A DNA stretch of 48,036 nt from Lentilactobacillus kisonensis DSM 19906 = JCM 15041 (GCF_001434135.1 NZ_AZEB01000022.1:1-48036); one strand, 5' to 3'. Positions 16,602 through 25,579 are shown, numbered from the stretch's first letter. Made by a program: numbers and translations. The notes: generated from the letters alone by a model not told the origin.

Positions 16602-17345
16602 ATGATGAAGAAAATTAAAATAATTACCTTTTTTGCGGTTGTATTTTCATTCCTAGTGGGATTGGGCGGTACTGCTTCAGCAAGTAGTTCACCATCTCTA
16701 AAGGTTAACAATGTCTATACAACTTCCAACAGTGTGAACGGAACGGCTACTAAGGGCGTTTCGATTATCGTGAGAACACCTAACAAAAAAGTACTCTCGA
16801 CAACAACGGCTGATAGCCAAACTGGTAAGTTTAGTGCGGATTTGCATACGAGCGTCAAAGCAAATCAGAAATTATACGTTTACGCGAGAAAATCTTCAAC
16901 GTCTTATTTTTATCGAATCATGATCGTTAAGGCGGCTAAAGCAGCTTCAGCCACCGCCTCAACTTCAACTAGCAAGACGAATGCTTCTAATTCATCTAAT
17001 AAGATCAGCATTAGTGAACCCACTGGAACATGGCGTTCAGGTAATAACAATGGCTACACGGTTGTTACCAAGTTTAGCCAAGCAGGTGGTTTGAACCAAG
17101 GACTTTACAAGAACGGTAAGTACCAAGGCAAGCTGATTAACTATGCGAACTACAAGGTCACAACCTACAGTAAAACGTTCTGGGGGATCACGTATCGTCA
17201 ACGAGGTCATAAGACATACCAGAAGTTCTATCTGAGATTTACTGATAATACCCACTTTATTATCGTAAATAAGGCAAATAAAGCGGTCAAAGTACAGTAT
17301 GGTAATTCACCATTGCATTATTATAAGTTTGCATTAGAAAAATAA
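16602..17345 (+). CDS. Secreted protein with bacterial Ig-like domain
   Basis: 247 aa. A clear Sec signal peptide (MMKKIKIITFFAVVFSFLVG, cleavage expected after TASA near residue 29) is followed by a compact beta-rich domain (residues 33-107, VNGTATKGVSIIVRTPNKKV) resembling bacterial Ig modules. A Ser/Thr/Ala linker (108-133) and a C-terminal beta domain (134-247, TGTWRSGNNNGYTVVTKF...) follow. There is no LPXTG or membrane anchor, so it is probably released or bound non-covalently. SD AGGAG before ATG 16602. Repeat copy D starts one base after its stop. Function unknown. Confidence 0.8.
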   Translation: MMKKIKIITFFAVVFSFLVGLGGTASASSSPSLKVNNVYTTSNSVNGTATKGVSIIVRTPNKKVLSTTTADSQTGKFSADLHTSVKANQKLYVYARKSSTSYFYRIMIVKAAKAASATASTSTSKTNASNSSNKISISEPTGTWRSGNNNGYTVVTKFSQAGGLNQGLYKNGKYQGKLINYANYKVTTYSKTFWGITYRQRGHKTYQKFYLRFTDNTHFIIVNKANKAVKVQYGNSPLHYYKFALEK

Positions 17346-17346
17346 A

Positions 17347-17465
17347 GTGAGCGGAGAAAAGCGGTTAGAAACTGGAACATAAGTCTCCTCTAACAGAAAT
17401 TCCTGGGCTTGGGATTTTTGTTAGAGGTGCTTATGTGGAAGTTTCTGCTTTGCGCAGCGGTCCTA
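17347..17465 (+). repeat. Palindromic intergenic repeat, copy D
   Basis: GTGAGCGGAGAAAAGCGG to GCGCAGCGGTCCTA. Mid-stem CCTCTAACA pairs with TGTTAGAGG; CATAAG with CTTATG; AGAAACT with AGTTTCT. Begins one base after the stop codon at 17345. Confidence 0.87.
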
Positions 17466-17471
17466 CTCTAT

Positions 17472-17568
17472 GTGAGATGGGACGATAACTAGGAAGCCAG
17501 GAAATGAAATCCCGGGTTTGGATTTTTGGCGGAGAAGGCTTAGGTGCAAGTCTCTGCTTGGTGGAGCA
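17472..17568 (+). repeat. Decayed palindromic repeat, copy D2
   Basis: Starts GTGAG and retains GAAATCCCGGGTTTGGATTTTT and GGCTTAGGTGCAAGTCTCTGC, but the left arm is scrambled and no longer pairs with the right arm. Confidence 0.55.
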
Positions 17569-17652
17569 CATTTTTTCTGTGTCGCCAAGGCTCTTAGATT
17601 TTCGATAATATCCCATTGACTTGAATAGGGATACTAAACTAACAACCAAACC

Positions 17653-17694
17653 AAACGGACTGCAACTCAAACTTTGTTGCAGTCCGTTTTTCTG
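17653..17694 (+). terminator. Strong intrinsic terminator
   Basis: 14-bp perfect stem AAACGGACTGCAAC / GTTGCAGTCCGTTT plus T-run. It lies 300 bases after the secreted-protein gene, beyond two repeat copies, and isolates the MFS gene. Confidence 0.85.
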
Positions 17695-17820
17695 TCTACT
17701 AAATTGCCCCGTCACACTGTCGAAAGATACTTATTGAGATAGTTTTGTTTTCCGCCAGAATATGCGAGAATGGATAAAGAGATACTAGGCATCATTGAAG
17801 TTGACGAAGGGATTGATTAA

Positions 17821-18999
17821 TTGTTTAAAAAGAGAAGTGAAATCCGATTTAATTCGGTCATCATTTATTCATTGATCTTGAACGCAGGGGCGTCATTCAT
17901 GTGGCCGCTGGTGACGGTCTATATGCATAACTACTTACATAAATCACTGACGTTAGCTGGTCTGACGTTGTTAGCGATGTCTGTTTTTATGATGTTAGGG
18001 AATTATTTAGGTGGGTATTTGTTTGATAGGTGGTCGCCGTATTTAACAACCATCATTAGTGTTCTAATCTCTACTTCGGCGATTATCACTTTGATCTTTT
18101 TCCATGGATGGCCGATTTTCTCGATTCTGTTATTATTTGTTGGATTTGGAGACGGCTGTTGTATGACCCTATTAAATTCATATGCCGCCAGTATTAAGAG
18201 TCGTTCGACCCGGGCCATTTTCAATGTTTTATACATTGGTCAAAACATTGGGATTGTGATTGGAACGTTGATGGTTGGGTTCCTATTGAAGCATGGCGTG
18301 ACGGTGGTCTTCATGGTCACGTCGCTTTTCTACCTGACGTTGCTGATCATTACCTTAATTGATTTTAACGTAGCGGTTGATCGCCGAGCACCAACAAAAG
18401 TGGTTACACCAGGAGCACCACCAGAAAGCAATGTTAATAAAATGGTAATGGCCATTTGTGGGGTTGTTTTGGCAGTTTACTTGGCATACACGCTGTGGGA
18501 AAGCGTTGTTCCAGTTCATATGACAAACCTGCACATTTCGTTTGAGAATTACAGTCTATTGTGGACGCTCAACGGGTTAATGATTGTATTCGGACAGCCA
18601 TTCGTCAATCGGGTTAGTACCAAAGTAAAGCTGAGTACTCAGACCTACGTTGGGGCAACGATCTTTTCGGCTTCATTTGTTTGCCTGATTTTTGCGAAGA
18701 CTTACCCGGCCTTTATTTTTGTAATGGTTATCACCACAATTGGTGAAATGATTGGTTTTCCCGGTATTCCAGCTTGGATTGACAGTCTATCGACACCGCA
18801 ACAGCGGGGAAAATTCCAAGGAATGTACAATTTGTTTATGTCCTGTGGCCGTGCGGTCGGCCCGTTATTTGGTGGCATTATTCTCGACTTTGCGTCTTAC
18901 TGGGGACTATTTTTATTAGCCGCTGGTTTGATTATTATTTTTATGATTATTCTGATGATCGTCAACCGAAGCCAGGGAATGGCAAAGGGAACTAACTAA
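17821..18999 (+). CDS. MFS transporter (multidrug efflux type)
   Basis: 392 aa with about 12 transmembrane helices. The loop between helices 2 and 3 carries GGYLFDRWSPY, the DHA1-type G-x-L-x-D-R motif, and GDGCCMTLLNSYAASIKSRS follows near residue 102. PGIPAWIDSLSTPQQRGKFQGM near 315 is also typical of drug:H+ antiporters. Start TTG 17821 follows AAGGG. Exported compound unknown. Followed by a bidirectional terminator shared with the convergent nrdI. Confidence 0.85.
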   Translation: MFKKRSEIRFNSVIIYSLILNAGASFMWPLVTVYMHNYLHKSLTLAGLTLLAMSVFMMLGNYLGGYLFDRWSPYLTTIISVLISTSAIITLIFFHGWPIFSILLLFVGFGDGCCMTLLNSYAASIKSRSTRAIFNVLYIGQNIGIVIGTLMVGFLLKHGVTVVFMVTSLFYLTLLIITLIDFNVAVDRRAPTKVVTPGAPPESNVNKMVMAICGVVLAVYLAYTLWESVVPVHMTNLHISFENYSLLWTLNGLMIVFGQPFVNRVSTKVKLSTQTYVGATIFSASFVCLIFAKTYPAFIFVMVITTIGEMIGFPGIPAWIDSLSTPQQRGKFQGMYNLFMSCGRAVGPLFGGIILDFASYWGLFLLAAGLIIIFMIILMIVNRSQGMAKGTN

Positions 19000-19020
19000 T
19001 TAAATTTGAATTAAGCAAAA

Positions 19021-19060
19021 AGGCCGTAAAACCAGCATATGCGTTGGTTTTACGGCCGCT
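19021..19060. terminator. Bidirectional terminator between MFS gene and nrdI
   Basis: AGGCCGTAAAACCA / TGGTTTTACGGCC stem with A-run before and short T-run after, placed between convergent genes. Confidence 0.82.
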
Positions 19061-19074
19061 TTAGTTACTCTTGA

Positions 19075-19524
19075 TCATAATTTTGCTAATAGTTCATAAA
19101 TTCGTTCCACGTCGCGGCCCGTTCCTCGTAGTTCATAATCAGCCAGAAAGGGGACGTTGAACTTTGAGGCGTACCGACGGGCGGTCAGGCAATACTGTTC
19201 GTTGAAGTTTTTGTTACCACTGCCAACGATTCCTTGACAGAGCGATGCGTTTTGATTGTAGTCGATGTATTCGCCAAGCGTGTTGGTCATTAATTCCTTG
19301 ACGCCAGTGTCGATGCCATTGCCACCATCTAAGTACGTTGGCACAAAGGCAAAGAACGGATCAGTCTCATCGGCGAAGTCGGTTTGTTCCGAAATTTCCT
19401 CAAATTCAACTAGTGGATTATGACTATCTTGGTCATGCATCCCCGTTGCATAACCGGCAAGCTTTTTAACGAATGAACGGGTATTACCTTCGATTGAAAT
19501 AAATAGTATTCGTATTGGACTCAA
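19075..19524 (-). CDS. nrdI: NrdI, flavodoxin-like ribonucleotide reductase maturase
   Basis: 149 aa. NrdI supplies the oxidant that assembles the Mn(III)2-tyrosyl radical cofactor of class Ib reductase (NrdEF). The phosphate loop is ISIEGNTRSFVKKL near residue 8. The FMN-binding GIVGSGNKNFNEQYCLTARR near 107 is diagnostic. Start is TTG 19524, 6-7 bases after GAGGAGG; the longer in-frame start upstream would put the SD inside the gene. No nrdE, nrdF or nrdH is nearby; the gene follows yfhO on the same strand with a 90-bp gap, so its partners must be elsewhere on the chromosome. Confidence 0.9.
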   Translation of the reverse strand: MSPIRILFISIEGNTRSFVKKLAGYATGMHDQDSHNPLVEFEEISEQTDFADETDPFFAFVPTYLDGGNGIDTGVKELMTNTLGEYIDYNQNASLCQGIVGSGNKNFNEQYCLTARRYASKFNVPFLADYELRGTGRDVERIYELLAKL

Positions 19525-19613
19525 AATGAACCTCCTCAATAGATATCACTGGGTGATGTATTTCCATATTCCTCATAGTTACTGTACCGATTGTTGGTTA
19601 ACTTCGCAAGCCC

Positions 19614-22600
19614 TTACTTTTCGGAATCATTCGAATGGCCCTTCAAATGACTGGCAGTATGTCGAGGGACCTTCTTTTCTCGGTAAAACAATTTGTGGAA
19701 GCCAGCAAAGATCATCAGTAGAATGACGATCACCGCACTGCCAGCAGACAAACGTGATCCAAGGATTAACCCTGGTGTTGTGTATTTGAAATGAATTTTG
19801 TGCGTTCCAGCAGGAAGACTGGCCCCGACAAAGCCCTTGTTAACGACGAACGTCTTGGCCTTTTGACCATCGACTGTAAGTTTCCAGCCAGTTGAGTAAG
19901 GAATCGAGGTTACTAACGTAGCAGCCCGTTTAGTAGTCGCTGTGCCGATAACGTCATTTTGGTGAACGGATAAATTCCGCAGGCCGGTTCGCTTTAATTT
20001 GCCCATTTGGGTATCGTAGGATTTATCGTATGGCATTGCAATCAGTTTGACTGACTTAAACTTGATGTTTTTAACCAGGTTAAAGTTGAGCTTGATTGTT
20101 TTACGAGAGCTCGTGTTATAACCAAGGTTTAGAACCATATTATTAATTTGACGATAGTTTGAGAGGTTATCCTTGTCATATTGTGCATAACCATTATGAA
20201 AGCCCTTGGCCCGAGCATCGAAAAGGTACCCGCCGAACGTTGGCTTCAGTAGGTCATGGCGGGCGGCATTTAGCTTACTAAGCCTTGAATAAAGCTTGTT
20301 TTGAAGTAAATATTGGTTCTCGTACCACTTGTTATGATCGGCAATCGAACTATCAGTTTGTTTAATTCCGGAAAGGACTAAAAAGAGTTCGGCATTCTTA
20401 GTTTGTTTGGGTTTATTAATCGTGAGGTAATAGTCAAACGGTTTGCCGGTAACATCTGAAGTCATTTCTTTTAATCCGTTTTGGTTTGTATAGTCGTTAT
20501 TTTCCAGAATCATTCGGTTGGTGGCGAGTAAATCCTTTGTCTTTTGAAGGTTAGCCCCTAAACTAACTTGAGCATGGGGTTGCTTGATAACTTTGTCAGC
20601 ATCGGCATCACCCAGAATTCCTAGCCGGTATTTAGTTAGCTGGTCTCCGGAATCAATGACCTTAGTCTCATCAACTTGAACGGAATACTTTAGTTGACGG
20701 CTAGGGGAGTGGTACGTTAGCGGATGTGTGTTATCACTATTTTTGTTCACAACAGCGCCTTGAGTCATGACCCGTTCCCGATCAACTGGGCTTAAACGGT
20801 TAAACGTATTGGGTGAGACGGTTTTAGATTGCAGGTAAACAAGTGGCAACGCGTTATTAGTTTTGTAAATGTTGGTGCCATCCATATTTTCAATTGCTGG
20901 AACGGCATTAACCCGTGGCGCTGCCTGAAAGGTTTTGATTTTGCCATTCTTATCACGAATGGGTTTGTAGCCATAGGGGAGTACGGGTGCCTTATCGGTA
21001 TTAGCTTTAGCGAAGATATACTTAACACCTAGTAGATCATTAAACGCGGTTCGATAGTCCCCTTGGGCAATTGGCGTATTCATTGAGAATTGACTGTTAC
21101 CAACGGCTTGAGAGAATTTTCCCAGATAGCCATTTTGAAGGGTGAGATACACCGATTCGTCGTTCAGGCCGCTGTTCATTGAAAGATCGGTATTGGTATT
21201 CGTGTAGTTAGCTAGATTTTGTAAATGTTGATTGTAATGATAACGGGGGGCCTTGGAAGTTCTAAAGAAGCCGGGTTGTTTAGCTAGATACTGATTGGCA
21301 CCGTTAAAGTAGTCGTTGCTAAACCGCGTTGCTAACCCACGGTTTAACTGTTGAATCGCTAAATTGCTTGCGTTGGGGCTATAAATACCGATGATATTGC
21401 TGGCGATGTTTAGCATGAACACGCTTAAGATAGCGATTTTTTTGGTTGAACTGCGCCAGTTAAAGAAGACGGCACTGAGCACGACGATGACCGTTAGTAG
21501 CAAAATACCATAGGTGACGGCATCATGAGGCTTCAAGTTTAACAAGAAACCATTAGTGGCCCAAATGATGGTCAGTAATAGAACTGCCGCGGCAACAAAC
21601 CAGGCCACGTCTTTTCTGGTGAAGTTGTCAAGATTGTCAATAAAGACGACCGTTGCCATTCCAAAAATGAGGTTACCCAGTAATACCCAGCGGTTTGAGG
21701 GAGTTGATAAAGCGTTCATCACGGCTCCAAACGCTGGCAGTAAAATGCCGATTAGGATGACAATAAGGCCAACGTTAGGCCATAGATATTTCTTGAAATG
21801 GCGGAGGACATAGATAATGCCGAGAAATGAAACGGCTGAAATGCCAATGACCAGCCAGAAGTTCATTGCCCGCCCCGTTGGCAGGATCGAATCGGCGATA
21901 TTGAGATAATATTCTGGCGGAAATAATGTCATCCCGTTGGCAAAATTATTGGTAATCCGAGTTGAACCGGTGGCCAACATAATCGTGGGGATGAACACAA
22001 TGGCAGACATTCCTAATCCCAAAACAACCGAGACAATTAATTTACCAATTGATTTGAAGAGATGGAAGTCAGGGTGTTTCCAAAGACTGAAGGTCCGGAT
22101 GACTGTGTAGAAAATGGCGCCAATCCCTAAGATCCAGGCAAAGTAGAAATTGCCTAATAAGACGATGAAAACCGCAAAAATGAGTGGCAACCATGATTTA
22201 TTCGTGAGGACCCGGTCAATGCCGTAACATAGTAACGGGAAAAAAATTAATGGCAAGATGAAGAATGGATGATGTAAGCCAGTTGCGAGTGCATAACCGT
22301 TAAATGTATACGCAAGCGCACCGATGACTTTACTGAATTTCTTGAATTTATAAGATGACGCGTATAAGAGAAATGCGAGGCCGGAAGCATACATTCGTAG
22401 AAAGACCAGGAACGCAAAACCAGTTTCGATCTGGCTCTTTGGAAAGAGGATAATTAAGTAGTTAAATACATCCCCAATAACGTAATAAGAAAAGTTGGTT
22501 AACTGATCGGATCCCAGGCTGATATTCCAAGCCCAGTGGGTAAAACCGCCACTTGGATTATGGATAAACGTTGCAATCATGTGGCGTAGTTGAACCAGAA

Positions 22601-22745
22601 TTGGATAATGCTGTGCCAAACCGTCAAGCTCCCAAATCATTGATCGACCAGTCATAAACAAGCATCCAACTAAAACACAGATTAGTGCGACAAATAGCAC
22701 CGAATAGGTAATCCAAGCTGGTGTTTTTTGCCATAGCTTTTTCAA
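19614..22745 (-). CDS. yfhO: YfhO-family membrane protein
   Basis: 1043 aa. A long N-terminal polytopic part (about residues 1-470) has many helices in a GT-C-like arrangement, with WELDGLAQHYPILVQLRHM in the first external loop. A large extracellular domain with YfhO-typical LLGVKYIFAK and YSTGWKLTVDGQKAKTFVVN motifs follows, and a last TM helix lies near residue 1010. YfhO proteins in Bacillus and Listeria are tied to glycosylation of lipoteichoic or wall polymers. Start TTG 22745 follows GGAGGG. No partner glycosyltransferase gene (CsbB/GtcA type) is in the window. Repeats E1 and E2 fill its upstream region. Confidence 0.88.
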   Translation of the reverse strand: MKKLWQKTPAWITYSVLFVALICVLVGCLFMTGRSMIWELDGLAQHYPILVQLRHMIATFIHNPSGGFTHWAWNISLGSDQLTNFSYYVIGDVFNYLIILFPKSQIETGFAFLVFLRMYASGLAFLLYASSYKFKKFSKVIGALAYTFNGYALATGLHHPFFILPLIFFPLLCYGIDRVLTNKSWLPLIFAVFIVLLGNFYFAWILGIGAIFYTVIRTFSLWKHPDFHLFKSIGKLIVSVVLGLGMSAIVFIPTIMLATGSTRITNNFANGMTLFPPEYYLNIADSILPTGRAMNFWLVIGISAVSFLGIIYVLRHFKKYLWPNVGLIVILIGILLPAFGAVMNALSTPSNRWVLLGNLIFGMATVVFIDNLDNFTRKDVAWFVAAAVLLLTIIWATNGFLLNLKPHDAVTYGILLLTVIVVLSAVFFNWRSSTKKIAILSVFMLNIASNIIGIYSPNASNLAIQQLNRGLATRFSNDYFNGANQYLAKQPGFFRTSKAPRYHYNQHLQNLANYTNTNTDLSMNSGLNDESVYLTLQNGYLGKFSQAVGNSQFSMNTPIAQGDYRTAFNDLLGVKYIFAKANTDKAPVLPYGYKPIRDKNGKIKTFQAAPRVNAVPAIENMDGTNIYKTNNALPLVYLQSKTVSPNTFNRLSPVDRERVMTQGAVVNKNSDNTHPLTYHSPSRQLKYSVQVDETKVIDSGDQLTKYRLGILGDADADKVIKQPHAQVSLGANLQKTKDLLATNRMILENNDYTNQNGLKEMTSDVTGKPFDYYLTINKPKQTKNAELFLVLSGIKQTDSSIADHNKWYENQYLLQNKLYSRLSKLNAARHDLLKPTFGGYLFDARAKGFHNGYAQYDKDNLSNYRQINNMVLNLGYNTSSRKTIKLNFNLVKNIKFKSVKLIAMPYDKSYDTQMGKLKRTGLRNLSVHQNDVIGTATTKRAATLVTSIPYSTGWKLTVDGQKAKTFVVNKGFVGASLPAGTHKIHFKYTTPGLILGSRLSAGSAVIVILLMIFAGFHKLFYREKKVPRHTASHLKGHSNDSEK

Positions 22746-22768
22746 GTGAAATCCCTCCAAAAATTAAA

Positions 22769-22887
22769 GTGAGCGGATCCAAGCGGTTAACAATCGGAGC
22801 GTATGTCTCCTCTAACAGAAATCCCTGGTTTTGGGATTTTTGTTAGAGGTGCTTACGCGCAGATTGTTGCTTGGAGGAGCTGTCCTA
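22769..22887 (+). repeat. Palindromic intergenic repeat, copy E1
   Basis: GTGAGCGGATCCAAGCGG to GAGCTGTCCTA. The outer arm has co-changed: ATCCAAGC pairs with GCTTGGAG, and ACAATC pairs with GATTGT, where other copies have GAAGTC with GACTTC. Lies 13 bases upstream of the yfhO SD in the opposite orientation. Confidence 0.87.
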
Positions 22888-22893
22888 AGAAAA

Positions 22894-23011
22894 GTGAGCG
22901 GATCCAGGCGGTTAGAAGTCGGAGTATAAGTCTCCTTGGGTAGAAATTCCTGGTTCTGGAATTTTTACCCGAGGTGCTTATACGCAGGTTTCTGATTTGC
23001 GGGAAAATCTT
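22894..23011 (+). repeat. Palindromic intergenic repeat, copy E2
   Basis: Second copy, tandem with E1 after a 6-base gap. Mid-stem CTTGGGTAG with (T)ACCCGAG; apex AATTCC-TGGTTCT-GGAATT, where the usual AATCC/GGATT pairs changed together. 3' end diverged (GGGAAAATCTTA). Confidence 0.82.
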
Positions 23012-23095
23012 AGTTTAATTTTTCCCAGAAGTTCTTATACGAAAGCCACTACTCCTACAGCCGTTCCACAAAATAATAATACACCGATAATATGT

Positions 23096-23137
23096 AAAAA
23101 GGCTGACCAAAAAGTTATATCTTGGGACAGCCTTGTT
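23096..23137 (-). terminator. Intrinsic terminator after the CNNM/CorC gene
   Basis: Minus strand: AAGGCTGTCCCAA ... TTTTGGTCAGCCTTTTTA; stem AAGGCTG/CAGCCTT with T-run, 13 bases after the stop. Confidence 0.8.
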
Positions 23138-23149
23138 AATAATGATAAA

Positions 23150-24538
23150 TTAAGTTGCATCGTTTGAGTCGTCTTCATTAGTTGAATTGACCGGCTGATG
23201 TTTGGTGACTTCAAACCAATTGATAAATGAATTTTCATAGTCAATGATTTTAAAGTCGAAGTTTTCAAATGAAATGACATCTCCGGCCTTGATATCTGGA
23301 TAATTATCCAAGAAATAGCCGGCTAAAGTAACTGCGTCAGAGGTCGTAAACTCAGGAAAATCAGCGTCAAAGTAGCGCTCAAAGTCATGCGTTGTGAGTT
23401 TGCCGTTAACCTGGTAAGTACCATTTGGCTGCTTGAAAATATACTCGGTAAATGATGGATCAATTTCATCCCGCACGGTTCCAAATAATTCTTCGTAGAT
23501 ATCTTTATCGGTAATAATTCCGGATGTACCACCATACTCGTCAACCACGACTACAATTGGGGTACGTTTGTCGATCATTTGATGCAAAACATCAGTAATT
23601 GGGGTCATTTCCGGTGTTGTTGAAATGTCCCTTAATAACCGGTCAACTTTGATCGACGAATCGACTTGAGATTGGCGGATAAGATCGTAAACATACACGT
23701 AGCCGAGAATTTTATCTTTATTATTATCGGCAACAACCGGAATCCGACTAAACTTTTTCTGCAAGTATACTTGAACGGCTTGTTTAACGGTCGTCGTGAT
23801 ATCAATAACGACTAACTGGGTTCGGTCAATCATGATATCCCTGGCAACCTTATCGTTTAGTTGAAACGCTCGTTGCATATATAGGTAGTCATTTTGTTCC
23901 AACTGGCCACTTTTAACCGCGTTTCGTGATAGGTTAAGGATTTCAGCTTGTGAGAATGACTCGTCATTTTCGTTGGCAACTTGTAGCCCCAGCATTTTAA
24001 CGATCCCGTTGGCGGAAATGTTCAGTAACCACACGAACGGGTAAAAGATAACATGGAAGTAATGCAGAGGTGTTGAAATGAAGCTCAATACCTTCAGTGG
24101 CATGTCAATACTGATGTTCTTTGGTATAATTTCAGTTAAAACAACTTCTAAGTAAGTTAAGATAATAATTCCGAGCACTGCGCCAACTGCATGGGCGGTG
24201 GTTGGATCAATCGGCGAGTTATGGATTTCCATGACGTCGACTAGGATTGTAACGACAAATGATTCACCTAAGTAACCTAAAATGATTCCGGCTAAGCTAA
24301 CGCCCACTTGGGTTGTCGATAGATACTCGTTGAGATTGGTAACCATGTGAATTTCTCTATCAAGCTTTTTGATTCCTTTGGCTTTTTTACCCTTGCCTCG
24401 AATCAGATCCTTCTTACGTTCTTCCAGTGCACTGGCTCGTGTCTGAACCAGGGCAAACTCACTAGCAACAAAGAACGCTGCGAAGAAGAAAGTGACAATT
24501 ACGATCAGTAGGTTAGTCAGTATCTGGCTATCTCCCAA
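23150..24538 (-). CDS. CNNM/CorC (HlyC)-type membrane protein with CBS domains
   Basis: 462 aa. Domain order: DUF21/CNNM transmembrane domain (residues 1-200, FFAAFFVASEFALVQTRASA; EVVLTEIIPKNISI near 135), two CBS domains (about 215-345, RDIMIDRTQLVVID and VDEYGGTSGIITDKDIYEEL) and a C-terminal CorC/transporter-associated domain (355-450). The family is linked to Mg2+ or Co2+ efflux and to resistance against high Mg2+; 'hemolysin' is a historical name. TTG 24538 with GAGGAATTG upstream is the start. Repeats E1-E2 and a terminator separate it from yfhO downstream. Confidence 0.9.
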   Translation of the reverse strand: MGDSQILTNLLIVIVTFFFAAFFVASEFALVQTRASALEERKKDLIRGKGKKAKGIKKLDREIHMVTNLNEYLSTTQVGVSLAGIILGYLGESFVVTILVDVMEIHNSPIDPTTAHAVGAVLGIIILTYLEVVLTEIIPKNISIDMPLKVLSFISTPLHYFHVIFYPFVWLLNISANGIVKMLGLQVANENDESFSQAEILNLSRNAVKSGQLEQNDYLYMQRAFQLNDKVARDIMIDRTQLVVIDITTTVKQAVQVYLQKKFSRIPVVADNNKDKILGYVYVYDLIRQSQVDSSIKVDRLLRDISTTPEMTPITDVLHQMIDKRTPIVVVVDEYGGTSGIITDKDIYEELFGTVRDEIDPSFTEYIFKQPNGTYQVNGKLTTHDFERYFDADFPEFTTSDAVTLAGYFLDNYPDIKAGDVISFENFDFKIIDYENSFINWFEVTKHQPVNSTNEDDSNDAT

Positions 24539-24734
24539 AATTCAATTCCTCATTTCAAATATTAATATTAATACGAATCTTGTAAACTTCAGATTAACTC
24601 TAATTATACGCCCGAACAAGAGAATTTTTAAGTTATTTGCGGATTATTGAAAACTGGAGGTAACTTTTTTCTTAATTTTGACAGGAAACAGTGCTACGCT
24701 AGTAAGTAGATACAAGATAAGGGGATGTAGGTTT

Positions 24735-25100
24735 ATGGCTGAAAAGGCTAAGGAAAGTGCAGCAGAGAAAAAAGCCGATCAAGCAGAACGAGAGACCGAC
24801 AAGAAATTTGAGTATTCGGATGACGATGTTAAAAAAGCGGTTGACCTGATTGAACAAAAAGGTTACGTCACTAAAAAAGATTTCAAAGAAATGGATGACG
24901 ACGATTGGACGAAGGGCTTTGCCGAAAGAATTGACAAGGTCTTCCAAAAGAGCGATGAAGATCCATATATTTACTTTGAAAAGTTTGACTTCGCTGGTGG
25001 TGACATTGATTCCATTATTTGGAATATGGATGTTATCAAGAGCAGGGATGATGCTTTGAAAGAGTTGTCGGAAGTGTTGGATAAGAAGATAGTAAGATAA
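24735..25100 (+). CDS. Hypothetical acidic, charged protein (121 aa)
   Basis: Not recognised. ATG 24735 lies a few bases after GGGGATGTAGG; upstream in-frame sequence is dominated by the promoter (TTGACA 24679-24684, TAGTAA 16 bp later). The N-terminal 35 residues are Lys/Glu/Ala-rich and probably helical (KAKESAAEKKADQAERETDK). The rest is strongly acidic with a DDDDW patch and FEKFDFAGGDIDS. No signal peptide or membrane segment. Repeat copy F starts 5 bases after its stop. Confidence 0.7.
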   Translation: MAEKAKESAAEKKADQAERETDKKFEYSDDDVKKAVDLIEQKGYVTKKDFKEMDDDDWTKGFAERIDKVFQKSDEDPYIYFEKFDFAGGDIDSIIWNMDVIKSRDDALKELSEVLDKKIVR

Positions 25101-25105
25101 GATAA

Positions 25106-25232
25106 GTGTGCGGAGAAAAGCGCTTAGCTGCGATCATATAAGGGGTTCATTCCTAAAATCCTGGTTTTGGATTTTAGGAATGAACCCCTTATATGTTTAG
25201 CAGCTGCTTTTCGGAGCACCATTCCACTAGGT
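25106..25232 (+). repeat. Palindromic intergenic repeat, copy F, variant arms
   Basis: GTGTGCGGAGAAAAGC to GGAGCACCATTCCACTAG. Its inner stem is a 27-bp perfect palindrome around AAAATCC-TGGTTTT-GGATTTT (25133-25193), with arm sequence CATATAAGGGGTTCATTCC unlike the other copies. Outer arm GAAAAGC pairs with GCTTTTC. Confidence 0.83.
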
Positions 25233-25385
25233 AACGGCGGAAATCCTGGTTTTGGATTTTAGGGGTGAACCCTTTATATGTTTAGCACCTGCTTTTCGGA
25301 GCACCATTCCACTAGATAACGGCGGAAATCCTGGTTTTGGGATTTTAGAGGTAGGACCCTTTATATGTTCAGTAGCTGTTTTTCG
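25169..25385 (+). repeat. 85-bp tandem direct repeat built from half-elements
   Basis: Units start at 25169, 25254 and 25340 (periods 85 and 86), each opening with GGATTTTAG at the hairpin apex and running through ...CTTTATATGTTTAGCA, TTTTCGGAGCACC, ATTCCACTAG and GGCGGAAATCCTGGTTTT. About 2.5 units. Breakpoints coincide with the apex, suggesting misalignment of the palindromes during replication. Confidence 0.88.
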
Positions 25386-25459
25386 AAAACAGAGACTTGT
25401 ACCTAATCCCTCGTTATAAAAAGTCCAAAGCCATTCAGTCATTGTGCTGCTACATAGAT

Positions 25460-25579
25460 TAGGACCGCTCCGCAAAGCAGAAGTCTGCACCTAAGCTACA
25501 TCACGCAAAAATCCCAGGCCCGGGGATTTCTGCGTGATTCAACTTAGGCTCCGACTTCTAACCGCTTTGCTCCGCTCAC
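25460..25579 (-). repeat. Palindromic intergenic repeat, copy G
   Basis: TAGGACCGCTCCGCAAAGC to GCTCCGCTCAC in reverse orientation. Mid-stem ATCACGCA pairs with TGCGTGAT; apex AAATCCC-AGGCCCG-GGGATTT. Sits 90 bases upstream of the P-type ATPase start. Confidence 0.87.

Noticed and set aside
23035-23160. 41-codon minus-strand ORF overlapping the end of the CNNM/CorC gene, with a hydrophobic segment (FWSAFLHIIGVLLFCGTAVG)
   Set aside because: It runs through the intrinsic terminator hairpin of the preceding gene and has no good ribosome binding site; probably chance.
25169-25385. CRISPR-like array because of regularly spaced repeats
   Set aside because: Units are contiguous 85-bp tandem repeats with no unique spacers, and no cas genes are present.
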